64,000 nt of DNA, from assembly GCA_017455845.1 (NCBI GenBank), contig JAFSYY010000054.1, positions 1 to 64,000 on the forward strand, read 5' to 3'. Shown here piece after piece: positions 18,597 to 28,037 of the stretch (its first letter is position 1; every line of letters begins with the position of its first letter). The translations under genes and the position numbers were made by a program. The notes beneath the pieces were generated by a model. The model worked only from the letters and a program-made list of their open reading frames with translations. It searched no databases and had not been told where the DNA came from. Origin of the DNA: Prevotella sp. (GTDB taxonomy: Bacteria > Bacteroidota > Bacteroidia > Bacteroidales > Bacteroidaceae).

Positions 18597-21131
18597 ATGA
18601 CAAGTCAGTTTTCACAAAAAGTATCTGAAATACTTGCTTTCTCACGCGAAGAAGCACAGCGGCTGTCGTGTTCCTTCGTAGGGCCGGAACACCTTCTGCT
18701 GGGCATGATGCGCATCAAGGAAGGCACCGTCAGCAATATTTTCGGACGACTTAATATCCCCAAAGATGATATAAAGACATCGCTGGAAAGGAAATCACAG
18801 GAAAACAACACCTTCTATCAGCCCATACATGTCACCACTACCGCCTTCACACCAGGAAGGAGCAACGAACTGCTGCTCAACGAAAACGCTTCGAACATCC
18901 TGAAACTGGCAGTACTCGAAGCACGCACACAGCATATACAGCAAGTGGACGAGCAACATCTGCTGCTGGCCATACTCCATGACCGTGCCAATAATGGAGC
19001 CAAACAAATACTGGAGGCTCACAATATGAACTACGACGGCATTGCCAGCCTGCTGAGTACGAAGCAGACAAAAGATGCCCTGCAACTGCCCGACGACGAC
19101 GAGGAGGCTGTAGGTGCCGGCGGCTATGCACCAACGGAAGCCGAAGGGCCGAAAGAGAAGTCAAAGACACCTGTGCTCGACAATTTCTCCACCGACCTGA
19201 CCAAGGCGGCCTCAGACGGAAAACTGGACCCCTGCGTAGGCCGGGATACTGAGATACAGCGCGTCATGGAGATCCTGGGGCGAAGAAAGAAAAACAACCC
19301 CATACTGATTGGCGAGCCAGGCGTAGGAAAAAGCGCCATCGTGGAAGGTCTGGCCCAGATGATTGCCAAGCGCAAATGCTCGCCCATGTTCTTCGGCCGA
19401 CGTATTGTCAGTCTTGATATGACAGGCATCGTGGCGGGCACCAAATACAGAGGACAGTTTGAAGAGCGCATACGCGCACTGCTCAAGGAGATAGAGCAAG
19501 ACCCCAACATCATCGTGTTCATCGACGAGATACACACCATCATAGGAGCAGGCTCATCACCTGGCAGCATGGATGCCGCCAACATCATGAAGCCTGCACT
19601 GGCACGCGGCACCATACAGTGTATCGGAGCCACCACGCTCGACGAATACCGCAACAGCATTGAAAAGGACGGCGCACTGGAGCGACGCTTCCAGAAAGTG
19701 CTGGTGGAGCCGACAACACTCGACCAGACCCTGCAGATACTCCATAACATCAAAGACCGCTACGAGAAGCATCACCACGTGGAGTTCACCGATGATGCCA
19801 TCATGGCATGCGTCAGACTGACAGAACGCTATATCACAGAACGCGCACAGCCCGACAAGGCCATCGATGCCATGGACGAGACTGGTGCTCGCGTACATCT
19901 GAAGAATGCACAGATACCGCCTGAAATCAGTGAGATAGAGAAACAACTGGAGGATATAAAGGTAAAGAAGCATCGCGCTGTCACCAGCCAGAACTTCGAA
20001 CTGGCGGCCAGTTGCCGCGACGCACAGACACAGTTGGAGAAACAACTGGCAGAGGTTCAGACCAAATGGATGGAAGGCAACAGCGACGACCGCCAGACAG
20101 TGACCGATGTGGAGGTGGCCGACGTGGTATCGATGATGACTGGCATCCCCGTGCAGCGCATGGCAGAGAGCGAGGGCGTGCGCCTCAAGGATATGGCACC
20201 CGCACTGAAAGCCTGCGTCATTGCCCAGGACAACGCCATCGACAAGATGGTAAAAGCCATACAGCGCAACCGCGTAGGACTGAAAGCCCCCAACCATCCC
20301 ATCGGGGCCTTTATGTTCCTCGGACCCACGGGCGTGGGCAAGACCTACCTGGCCAAGAAACTGGCCGAACAAATGTTTGGCTCGGCCGATGCCTTGATAC
20401 GCATTGACATGAGCGAATATACTGAGTCGTTCAACGTCAGCCGCCTCATTGGTGCCCCTCCGGGCTACGTAGGCTATGAAGAGGGTGGCCAACTCACGGA
20501 GCGCGTCAGGCGAAAGCCCTACTCTATCGTACTGCTCGACGAGATTGAAAAAGCCCACGGCAACGTGTTCAACCTCCTGCTACAGGTGCTCGACGAAGGA
20601 CGACTGACAGATGGCAACGGCCGTTTTGTGGACTTCCGCAACACGGTGATCATCATGACCAGCAACGCCGGTACACGCCAGTTGAAGGACTTCGGACGCG
20701 GTGTAGGCTTCACGGCTACGTCGCTGGGCATCAACATGAATGAGAAAGACCGCGAGCATGCACGCAGCATCGTACAGAAAGCACTCTCCAAGCAGTTCTC
20801 GCCAGAGTTCCTCAACCGCCTCGACGAGATTATCACCTTCGACCAACTCGACCTCGAAGCCATCAAACGCATCATCGACGTGGAACTCAAGGGTGTTGTC
20901 CAGCGCATCAAGGAACTGGGCTACGACATTGAACTCACCGACAAGGCCAAGGAGTTTGTTGCCACCAAGGGCTATGACGTGCAGTTTGGCGCCCGTCCAC
21001 TGAAGCGTGCCATCCAGAACTACATAGAAGACGGCATCTGCGAACTCATACTGACCGATGCCGTCAAAGCAGGCAACATCATCCATATCGACAAACACCC
21101 TGAAAAGGAAGAACTCACGTTCAACCTATAA
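18597..21131 (+). CDS. clpC: ClpC-type AAA+ chaperone ATPase
   Basis: This 844-residue HSP100 unfoldase probably feeds ClpP. It has two N-terminal Clp repeats (about 1-150), a first AAA domain with GEPGVGKSA and FIDEIHT, a middle region with a UVR-like helical pair (FELAASCRDAQTQLEKQL), and a second AAA domain with GPTGVGKTY, LLDEIEKAH and the FSPEFLNRLDEII sensor region. The short middle domain separates it from ClpB. The gene starts 57 nt after the helicase, with no clear promoter. The end overlaps a converging gene by 6 bp. Confidence 0.93.
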   Translation: MTSQFSQKVSEILAFSREEAQRLSCSFVGPEHLLLGMMRIKEGTVSNIFGRLNIPKDDIKTSLERKSQENNTFYQPIHVTTTAFTPGRSNELLLNENASNILKLAVLEARTQHIQQVDEQHLLLAILHDRANNGAKQILEAHNMNYDGIASLLSTKQTKDALQLPDDDEEAVGAGGYAPTEAEGPKEKSKTPVLDNFSTDLTKAASDGKLDPCVGRDTEIQRVMEILGRRKKNNPILIGEPGVGKSAIVEGLAQMIAKRKCSPMFFGRRIVSLDMTGIVAGTKYRGQFEERIRALLKEIEQDPNIIVFIDEIHTIIGAGSSPGSMDAANIMKPALARGTIQCIGATTLDEYRNSIEKDGALERRFQKVLVEPTTLDQTLQILHNIKDRYEKHHHVEFTDDAIMACVRLTERYITERAQPDKAIDAMDETGARVHLKNAQIPPEISEIEKQLEDIKVKKHRAVTSQNFELAASCRDAQTQLEKQLAEVQTKWMEGNSDDRQTVTDVEVADVVSMMTGIPVQRMAESEGVRLKDMAPALKACVIAQDNAIDKMVKAIQRNRVGLKAPNHPIGAFMFLGPTGVGKTYLAKKLAEQMFGSADALIRIDMSEYTESFNVSRLIGAPPGYVGYEEGGQLTERVRRKPYSIVLLDEIEKAHGNVFNLLLQVLDEGRLTDGNGRFVDFRNTVIIMTSNAGTRQLKDFGRGVGFTATSLGINMNEKDREHARSIVQKALSKQFSPEFLNRLDEIITFDQLDLEAIKRIIDVELKGVVQRIKELGYDIELTDKAKEFVATKGYDVQFGARPLKRAIQNYIEDGICELILTDAVKAGNIIHIDKHPEKEELTFNL

Positions 21132-22313
21132 ATGCCGACGGGTGTCTGCGAAGGAATCTGTGTAGGAATAATAGTACCAATAAGAGCCTCCGTAGTGCTC
21201 AAAGACCTGATACTTGCGCTCTGTTTCGAGCGGATAGGCTGCCTCTAACTGCTGCAGGTTCTCCCAGTCCTCGTCAATGACAGGATGATGATAAACAATA
21301 GCAGGATTAGTGCGCAGATGCTTGTAGAGAACCAGTGCTTCCTGATAATGCCGCGGCAGAGGCAGGGAGTCGGCAACCTCATAATAGTGTGGCAAGAGAC
21401 TGACAAAGGCATCGAGGTTGCGGTCTATCAGCAAACCACAAAGACGATAGTCGGCCACAGCAGCCGTAGCAAGGGAGTCGTGGGCCAAGGCCGTATAATA
21501 CTGCTCTGCCCTCATCATCCTTGCCGGCCGCGCACCAAGGTATTTCCAGATAGTATCGGCCGCTAAAAACTGAGGCTGCATACGCAGAGGAAGTATGGTC
21601 TCGCTACTGCCTACAACAGGATAGTTGAAAAGCCTGTCGGCAAGATGTCCTTTCCTTGACAGGGCATAGACGCGCAGCATGGTCAACCGTTCGTTGCTCT
21701 CCAACGACTCATGGCCCACCCTCAATGCCTCGTCCACATCACCCTGCATCAGCGACACCTCGGCATGGGCAGAATAATGGAACACGATATTCGAATTGCC
21801 TGCCAGGGCAACGAAGAGCATCATGGCAGACATCTGCAGCATGTTTATCCATACCCTTCTGGATAAGAGTCCCGTAGGCTGTTTGTCGTCATTCTCGAAC
21901 GGCATCATCTGCCTGGCCAGCCACACGGCACCGCCCCATAGCAGCAGTATGAGCGGAACGCCCCATTTCCATGCTCCAAAGGAAAAGGTGCTGTCGGTAT
22001 CCGGACTGATATCTGAAATGAGCGCGAGGATAAGCATCGATGGCAGATAGGTCAACGCATGCGTTCGCCTCGACAGTTTGATGACAGCAGCCACACCCAG
22101 TTGAAGCAACATGAGTACAAAGGTGATGAGAAGTGCCCCAACAGTACGGTCGTAGTGGGTGACACCATCGCTCATCACATGCTGGGCTACTGCCAGCACA
22201 TCGGCCTGAAACTCGTAGAGCCACAGGAACGAAAAGAGCAGAAAGACAACGGCACACACCACCTTAGTGGTGATGGTGCCGTTTCTCTTATGTGGATTGT
22301 GATATCTCATCAC
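21126..22313 (-). CDS. Membrane protein with soluble helical C-terminal half (DUF6057-like)
   Basis: This 395-residue protein is not firmly recognised. The first 180 residues hold four to five membrane helices (about 17-36, 58-80, 87-103, 115-133, 155-175). The rest is a soluble, helix-rich region with TPR-like pairs (HYSAHAEVSLMQGDVDEALRVG; MRAEQYYTALAHDSLATAAVADYRL) ending in an aromatic tail (YGGSYWYYYSY). From memory it resembles Bacteroidetes proteins labelled DUF6057. It is downstream of glgB by 16 nt and converges on clpC with a 6-bp overlap, which leaves no room for a separate terminator. Confidence 0.7.
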   Translation of the reverse strand: MMRYHNPHKRNGTITTKVVCAVVFLLFSFLWLYEFQADVLAVAQHVMSDGVTHYDRTVGALLITFVLMLLQLGVAAVIKLSRRTHALTYLPSMLILALISDISPDTDSTFSFGAWKWGVPLILLLWGGAVWLARQMMPFENDDKQPTGLLSRRVWINMLQMSAMMLFVALAGNSNIVFHYSAHAEVSLMQGDVDEALRVGHESLESNERLTMLRVYALSRKGHLADRLFNYPVVGSSETILPLRMQPQFLAADTIWKYLGARPARMMRAEQYYTALAHDSLATAAVADYRLCGLLIDRNLDAFVSLLPHYYEVADSLPLPRHYQEALVLYKHLRTNPAIVYHHPVIDEDWENLQQLEAAYPLETERKYQVFEHYGGSYWYYYSYTDSFADTRRHL

Positions 22314-22329
22314 TTTATTACTTCAATCC

Positions 22330-24381
22330 TCAATTCTTCTTCAACACTACTGCCGAACGAGCAGGAATATACAGTTTGAGCCACTCCTTATGGTCGTTAA
22401 CGTAAAGAGGATCGTAGTTGGTGAAATGGGTAATGCTGTCGTCGGCAAAGCCAAAACCTCCAAAGTCCTTCGAGTCGGTGTTGAGCACCACGTCGTAGGA
22501 GCCCGTGGGCACCAGGAAGCCATAGTCGGTAAACGACTGCGTGGGTGAGAAGTTGAACACGAAGAGCAGGTCGCCGCGCATGAAGGCGAGCACTTGGTCG
22601 CCGTCGTTGTGCCAGATCTCGACCACAGGCTTGTCCTGGAAGTTGCGCACACTCTTGATGACCTTCAGCATCTCGCGGTCAAAGTCGCCCAGCCAGTGAT
22701 AGCACAGGTCTTTGTTGTCCACGAGGTTCCACTGGCGGCGGGCATACTTATAACTCCAGCCGTTGCCTTCACGCGGGAAGTCAATCCATTCAGGATGTCC
22801 GAACTCATTACCCATGAAGTTGAGGTAGCCGCCGTTGATGGCAGCGGCAGTGACGAGGCGAATCATCTTGTGGAGGGCAATGCCACGCTCTGCCACACCG
22901 TTGATGTCCTTCTTGGCGAAGTGCCAGTACATGTCAGCATCAATGAGCCGGAAGATGATGGTCTTGTCGCCCACCAGAGCCTGGTCATGGCTCTCGCAGT
23001 AGGAGATGGTCTTCTCGTCAGGACGACGATTCTTCACCTCCCAGAAGATGCTGCTGGGCTTCCAGTTCTCGTCGCTCTGCTCCTTGATGGTCTTGATCCA
23101 GTAGTCGGGAATGTTCATGGCCATTCGGTAGTCGAAGCCGAAGCCGCCATCCTCGAACTTGGCAGCCAAACCGGGCATGCCACTGACCTCCTCGGCAATG
23201 GTAATGGCGTTGGGGTTGACCTCATGGATCAGTTTGTTGGCCAGTGTGAGGTAGCAGATGGCATTGTCGTCCTGATGGCCGTTGAAATAGTCGGCATAGT
23301 TGCAGAAGGCCTCGCCGAGGCCGTGACTATAATAGAGCATGGAGGTGACACCGTCGAAGCGGAAGCCGTCGAACTGATATTCCTCGAGCCAGTAGCGGCA
23401 GTTGGAGAGCAGGAAGTGAAGCACGTCGTCCTTGCCATAGACGAAGCAGAGACTGTCCCAAGCGGGATGCTCATGCCGGTCGCCTGGATATAAGAACTGG
23501 TTGGGGTCGCCGCAGAGGTTACCCAGACCTTCCACCTCATTCTTCACAGCATGCGAGTGCACGATATCCATGATGACGGCCACGCCATGCTTGTGGGCCT
23601 CATCAATGAGTTGTTTCAGTTCGTCTGGCGTGCCGAAGCGACTACTGGGTGCAAAGAAACTTGACACATGATAGCCGAAGGAGCCATAATAGGGATGCTC
23701 CTGGATAGCCATCACCTGTATGCAGTTATAGCCGTCGTTGATGACACGGGGCAGCACGTTCTCGCGGAACTCGTTGTACGTGCCCACCTTCTCGGCATCC
23801 TCGCCCATACCCACGTGGCACTCGTAGATGAGCAGCGGGTTCTTCTTGGGTTTGAAGCCATGCTTCTTGAACTCGTATTTCTTGGCGGGGTTCCACACCT
23901 GGGCAGAGAAGATCTTCGTCTCGTCGTCCTGCACCACGCGCTGGCACCAGGCGGGTATGCGCTCGCCCTCGCCACCGTTCCATTTCACCTTCATCTTATA
24001 CAGTTGACCATGCTTCAGGTCGCGCTCGCGCAGTTTCAGTTCCCAGTTGCCAGTGCCCTCGATGCGCTTGCACTTGTATTTCTCGTCCTCCTGCCAGTTA
24101 TTGAACTCACCGATAAGGTATATCTCTGTGGCATTGGGTGCCCACTCGCGGAAGACCCATCCGCGCAGTTGCTTGTGAAGTCCGAAGTAGAGATGTCCGG
24201 CAGCAAAGTCCTTAAGCGACTTCTTCCCGTTATGTGTCAACTGTTCTAATTTCCACACAGCATGATCGTGACGGCCTCTGATAGCCTCCTCGAAAGGTTC
24301 GAGCCAGCCATCGTTCTGCACGAGACCAATGTGTTTGGGCTGTTCTTCAGCCTTCTTTGCGGTTTTCTTTGTTGTAGCCAT
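22330..24381 (-). CDS. glgB: 1,4-alpha-glucan branching enzyme, GH13_8 (eukaryote-like) type
   Basis: This 683-residue enzyme makes alpha-1,6 branches in glycogen. It has an N-terminal CBM48-like domain (YFGLHKQLRGWVFREWAPNA) and a GH13 barrel with the nucleophile in DGFRFDGVTSMLY, acid/base in TIAEEVSGMPG and the transition-state pair in CESHDQALVG. The wording of these motifs matches animal and plant branching enzymes (GH13_8) rather than the usual bacterial GH13_9 form. A Lys-rich N-terminus precedes (MATTKKTAKKAEEQPK). It starts 4 nt after the YhcH-family gene, so the two are probably one operon. A GH13 hydrolase at 50526 could act on the same polymer. Confidence 0.93.
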   Translation of the reverse strand: MATTKKTAKKAEEQPKHIGLVQNDGWLEPFEEAIRGRHDHAVWKLEQLTHNGKKSLKDFAAGHLYFGLHKQLRGWVFREWAPNATEIYLIGEFNNWQEDEKYKCKRIEGTGNWELKLRERDLKHGQLYKMKVKWNGGEGERIPAWCQRVVQDDETKIFSAQVWNPAKKYEFKKHGFKPKKNPLLIYECHVGMGEDAEKVGTYNEFRENVLPRVINDGYNCIQVMAIQEHPYYGSFGYHVSSFFAPSSRFGTPDELKQLIDEAHKHGVAVIMDIVHSHAVKNEVEGLGNLCGDPNQFLYPGDRHEHPAWDSLCFVYGKDDVLHFLLSNCRYWLEEYQFDGFRFDGVTSMLYYSHGLGEAFCNYADYFNGHQDDNAICYLTLANKLIHEVNPNAITIAEEVSGMPGLAAKFEDGGFGFDYRMAMNIPDYWIKTIKEQSDENWKPSSIFWEVKNRRPDEKTISYCESHDQALVGDKTIIFRLIDADMYWHFAKKDINGVAERGIALHKMIRLVTAAAINGGYLNFMGNEFGHPEWIDFPREGNGWSYKYARRQWNLVDNKDLCYHWLGDFDREMLKVIKSVRNFQDKPVVEIWHNDGDQVLAFMRGDLLFVFNFSPTQSFTDYGFLVPTGSYDVVLNTDSKDFGGFGFADDSITHFTNYDPLYVNDHKEWLKLYIPARSAVVLKKN

Positions 24382-24385
24382 AATA

Positions 24386-24832
24386 TTATGCTTTTACTTT
24401 AAATATAGCCTTTTTGATTTCAGGTGCCATGGAGATACACGGTGCATGACCGTCCTGTGGGAAGAAGATGGCAAACATGCCCGGCTGACAGTCAATGAAA
24501 CTCTCGGCCATGAGGTCGGGATATTTCGTGATATCCTTCTCTGCATTATAGTCTGCTTCCGGCAGGTTGGTCAGTGGAGTATATCCATAGGTTTCCTGAC
24601 CGTCAAGTGGAATCTGGATGTCAATCATCCTGACATGCGTCTCCAGGACTGCCTCGTCAGGTGCCTTCCCCTTGGCCGTAGTGATGTTGACAAAGAGGTC
24701 TTTGTCCTTGATGGGATACTTGCCATCCTTCATCGTGCTGAGGTCGTTGCTCTTCATGAAGGCGACCACGTCGGCAAACAGCGGATTCACTCCTACGTAT
24801 TTGCTTAGGTTGTCCAATGTGTCGATAATCAT
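24386..24832 (-). CDS. YhcH/YjgK/YiaL family protein
   Basis: This 148-residue cytosolic protein has the cupin-like family pattern: ETHVRMIDIQIPLDGQE, then GYTP, then FAIFFPQDGHAPCIS with conserved His and acidic residues that bind metal in relatives. The family includes EbgC and NanQ-type sugar-handling proteins. It is followed 4 nt later by glgB and preceded by the MORN gene at a 46-nt gap, so it sits in a - strand set linked to carbohydrate storage. The actual sugar substrate is unknown. Confidence 0.85.
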   Translation of the reverse strand: MIIDTLDNLSKYVGVNPLFADVVAFMKSNDLSTMKDGKYPIKDKDLFVNITTAKGKAPDEAVLETHVRMIDIQIPLDGQETYGYTPLTNLPEADYNAEKDITKYPDLMAESFIDCQPGMFAIFFPQDGHAPCISMAPEIKKAIFKVKA

Positions 24833-24878
24833 AGTTTTAAGTTTTGAGATTAATTTATTTTACTATTTAAAATTTTAT

Positions 24879-26003
24879 TTACTCCTTTTTCACCCTCCTC
24901 CCCTGCGAATAGGTACCCTGTGCCACGATACTGCCATTACGGTCTTTCTCCACAAAGTCACCATCTCGCTTGCCTTCAGCGTATGAGCCCTCGAAGCGCT
25001 TGCCGTCCTTGGCTTCCTCGATGGCCTTGCCATGCCTCACGCCGTTCTTGAACATTGCCTTGAACTTTGAGCCATCGGCCAGATGGCCTATACACTCGCC
25101 TTCTGGCTTGCCGTTCTTAAACTCACCCTCAACGATGTCGCCTGCCTTGGTGGTCAGTTTGCCGTGTCCATTAGGCTGGTCGTTTTTCCATTGTCCTACG
25201 TAGGTGTTGCCATTGGCCCATCTCACCGTGCCCTGCCCGTGCTTGTCGCCGTTATGGAACTGTCCGTTGTAGCGGTCGCCGTTGGCAAAGTTGAAGATGC
25301 CGTTGCCTGTTCGCTGACCGTTGACATAATCGCCTTCATAGATGTCGCCGTTCTGGAATCGGTAGATGCCCTTTCCATGCTGCACGTCGTTCTGCCACTG
25401 ACCGAGGTACACATCGCCGCTGGCATATTTAAACGTACCCTTGCCAGAACGCTGGTTGTCCTTCCATTCGCCATCGTATGAAGAGCCGTCGTCCCACTGG
25501 AACAGGCCTTGGCCGTTTTTCTTGTCATCCTTCCAGTCACCGTCGTAGTATGCGCCAGAGGCAAACACATATTTGCCTTTGCCGTTTCGCTTGTCTTCAC
25601 GCCAGTTGCCTGTATAGGTATCGCCATTGAAATAGTACATGGTGCCCATGCCCTGTTGGTAATCCTTGAACCACAAGCCTACGTACTTGTTGTTGTTGAG
25701 GAAATAGTAGGTGCCTTCGCCGTGCTGGTGATCCTGAAGCCACTGTCCTTCGTATTTCTCACCGTCAGAGAAGGTGTAGACACCATAGCCTTCACGCTTG
25801 CCCTTGACATACTGCCCCTCGTAGGTGTTGCCGTTTTTCCATGTTGTCTTTCCCTTGCCGTGAGGCTTGCCGGCAGCCAGTTCTCCGTTGTAGTCGCCAT
25901 GATCCTTGGTGACGCAGGAGCCTAATGTTATTTTCTGAGCACATACGCCGTATGGCATCAGTAGTGAGGCTAAAAATAGTATATGATATATGTATATTTT
26001 CAT
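24879..26003 (-). CDS. Secreted MORN-repeat protein, 14 gapless repeats
   Basis: This 374-residue protein starts at 26003 (MKIYIYHILFLASLLMPYGVCAQ, a signal peptide). A longer frame to 26054 would run through the -7 box. Almost all the rest is 14 uninterrupted 23-residue MORN repeats of the pattern YxGxWkdgkxhGkGxyxxxdG, with the last three degenerate (VEGEFKNGKPEGECIG, FKAMFKNGVRHGKAIE, FEGSYAEGKRDGDFVE). MORN arrays form an extended beta-ladder that binds lipid or protein. Its role here is unknown. It lies upstream of the YhcH and glgB genes. Confidence 0.88.
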   Translation of the reverse strand: MKIYIYHILFLASLLMPYGVCAQKITLGSCVTKDHGDYNGELAAGKPHGKGKTTWKNGNTYEGQYVKGKREGYGVYTFSDGEKYEGQWLQDHQHGEGTYYFLNNNKYVGLWFKDYQQGMGTMYYFNGDTYTGNWREDKRNGKGKYVFASGAYYDGDWKDDKKNGQGLFQWDDGSSYDGEWKDNQRSGKGTFKYASGDVYLGQWQNDVQHGKGIYRFQNGDIYEGDYVNGQRTGNGIFNFANGDRYNGQFHNGDKHGQGTVRWANGNTYVGQWKNDQPNGHGKLTTKAGDIVEGEFKNGKPEGECIGHLADGSKFKAMFKNGVRHGKAIEEAKDGKRFEGSYAEGKRDGDFVEKDRNGSIVAQGTYSQGRRVKKE

Positions 26004-26023
26004 TTCTGTCTGTTTTAACTCTC

Positions 26024-26031
26024 CAAAAGTA
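26024..26031 (-). promoter_or_regulatory. Probable -7 box for the MORN gene
   Basis: TACTTTTG on the - strand, 20 nt before the start codon. At the expected -33 position the sequence is CTTG, one mismatch from TTTG. Confidence 0.45.
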
Positions 26032-26101
26032 CAAAAAAAAGTGGAAACAGACAAGAAAACTATATCTTTCGAAACAATTATTAAGAATTATTTGAATATA
26101 C

Positions 26102-27946
26102 TTATTCTACTGTTACCGACTTTGCGAGGTTTCTCGGCTGGTCAACATCCTTACCTTTACACACCGCCACATGATAAGACAAGAGTTGCAACGGGATGGT
26201 GGCAACCAGCGGCTCCAGACACTCCAGCACATCGGGCAGTTCAATAACCTCGTCGGCTATCTTGGCAATGGTTTCATCGCCCTTGGTCACCAAGGCTATC
26301 ACCCTGCCCTTGCGAGCCTTGATTTCCTGAATATTCGACAACACCTTCTCGTACATGGCATCATGGGTGGCAACCACTACTACGGGCATGTCAGAGTCGA
26401 TCAAGGCTATGGGGCCGTGTTTCATCTCAGCGGCAGGATAGCCCTCGGCATGGATATAGGAAATCTCCTTCAGTTTGAGAGCACCTTCCAGGGCGACGGG
26501 ATATGAGAAGCCCCGACCTAGGTAGAGGAAATTATGCGCGTAGGTAAATGTTCGTGCCAGGTCAGCCACCTTGTCGTTGGCCTTCAGCACCTCACGAATC
26601 TTTTCCGGTATCTCGCTCAGCCCCTTCACCACCTTCAGGTATTCGTCACGGGCAATCGTTCCTTTTGCCTCGCCCAAGGCCAGTGCAATCATGGTGAGCA
26701 CAGTAACCTGGCCTGTGAAGGCCTTCGTTGATGCCACGCCAATCTCTGGGCCTACATGGATATATGTACCCGTATCTGTAGCACGTGGGATGCTGCTGCC
26801 TATAGCGTTGCAGATGCCATAGATAAAGGCGCCACGCTCCTTGGCCAGTTGGATGGCAGCCAGCGTGTCGGCAGTCTCTCCGCTCTGCGAGATGGCCACC
26901 ACCACATCGTCCTCGTTGACCACAGGATTACGATAGCGGAACTCTGACGCATACTCAACTTCCACGGGTATGCGGCAGAACGTCTCTATGAGTTGCTTAC
27001 CGATAAGTCCGGCATGCCATGACGTACCGCAGGCCACGATGATGATTCGCTTGGCGTTGAGCAACTGGCGGCGGTAGTCGATGAGTGCCGACAGCGTCAC
27101 ATGGTCGGCTTCCATATTGATACGTCCACGCATACAGTTGGTCAGACAGTCGGGCTGCTCGAAGATCTCCTTCAGCATAAAGTGGGGATAGCCGCCTTTC
27201 TCTATCTGGCCGAGGTCAATGTCTACGGTCTTTACCTGCAGATCCTGCTCTTCACCCAGAATACTGAATACCTTCAGCCCTTCGTCTAAACGGATCTGGG
27301 CAATATTGCCATCCTCCAGATAAACCACCTTGTCGGTATACTCAATAATAGGACTGGCATCACTCCCCAGGAAGAACTCGCCGTCGCCAACACCCACCAC
27401 CAGCGGACTCTGCTTGCGGGCAGCAACGATCTGCCTGTCGTCACGCTTGTCGATGATGGCAATGGCGTAGGCACCGATAACCTGATACAGGGCCACCTGT
27501 ACGGCCTCCAGCAGGGTGAGTTTTTTCTTCACCATGATATACTCCACCAGTTGCACCAACACCTCGGTATCTGTGTCGCTTTGGAACTTGACGCCTTTCT
27601 GTTGTAGTTTCAACTTGATGTCGGCATAGTTCTCAATAATGCCGTTATGGATGATTGCCAAGTTATGACTCTCAGAGTAATGGGGGTGTGCGTTGCGTGC
27701 CGACGGCTCACCATGTGTGGCCCAACGGGTATGTGCAATGCCAATGTTTCCACTCGTATCCTTGTCACTGCAATACTCGGTCAGGTTGTCAACCTTGCCT
27801 TTGGTCTTGTAAACATTCAACTCGCCCTTGCCGTTAATCATTGCCACGCCGGCAGAGTCATATCCACGGTATTCCAGACGTCTGAGACCTTTTATCAAAA
27901 TAGGAAAGGCTTCTTTCCTTCCGATATATCCTACTATTCCACACAT
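26102..27946 (-). CDS. glmS: Glutamine--fructose-6-phosphate aminotransferase (isomerizing)
   Basis: This 614-residue enzyme makes glucosamine-6-phosphate for cell-wall and lipopolysaccharide synthesis. I start at 27946 because MCGIVGYIG puts the catalytic N-terminal Cys at position 2 (mature residue 1), as the family requires. The frame is open for 26 codons upstream. The glutaminase half has HTRWATHGEPS and DTEVLVQL. The two SIS domains have CGTSWHAGL, AISQSGETADT and the C-terminal NLAKSVTVE. No glmS ribozyme-like sequence was seen upstream, as expected for this phylum. Confidence 0.95.
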   Translation of the reverse strand: MCGIVGYIGRKEAFPILIKGLRRLEYRGYDSAGVAMINGKGELNVYKTKGKVDNLTEYCSDKDTSGNIGIAHTRWATHGEPSARNAHPHYSESHNLAIIHNGIIENYADIKLKLQQKGVKFQSDTDTEVLVQLVEYIMVKKKLTLLEAVQVALYQVIGAYAIAIIDKRDDRQIVAARKQSPLVVGVGDGEFFLGSDASPIIEYTDKVVYLEDGNIAQIRLDEGLKVFSILGEEQDLQVKTVDIDLGQIEKGGYPHFMLKEIFEQPDCLTNCMRGRINMEADHVTLSALIDYRRQLLNAKRIIIVACGTSWHAGLIGKQLIETFCRIPVEVEYASEFRYRNPVVNEDDVVVAISQSGETADTLAAIQLAKERGAFIYGICNAIGSSIPRATDTGTYIHVGPEIGVASTKAFTGQVTVLTMIALALGEAKGTIARDEYLKVVKGLSEIPEKIREVLKANDKVADLARTFTYAHNFLYLGRGFSYPVALEGALKLKEISYIHAEGYPAAEMKHGPIALIDSDMPVVVVATHDAMYEKVLSNIQEIKARKGRVIALVTKGDETIAKIADEVIELPDVLECLEPLVATIPLQLLSYHVAVCKGKDVDQPRNLAKSVTVE

Positions 27947-28001
27947 AGTGATACTATTTATTATATGGTTGTGTCGGTTAAATGTGTTGGTATAAATGAA
28001 A

Positions 28002-28029
28002 AGAGATTGGAAATTGATTTCCAATCTCT
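28002..28029 (-). terminator. Terminator after the polysaccharide export gene
   Basis: Perfect 13-bp arms (agagattggaaat / atttccaatctct) with a 2-nt loop. On the - strand it is followed by tttt, 9 nt after the stop codon at 28038. Confidence 0.75.
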
Positions 28030-28037
28030 TATGGTAT

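Noticed and set aside
27947..28001. glmS ribozyme or riboswitch upstream of glmS
   Set aside because: The gap to the next feature is short and shows none of the ribozyme core; the element is not expected in this phylum.
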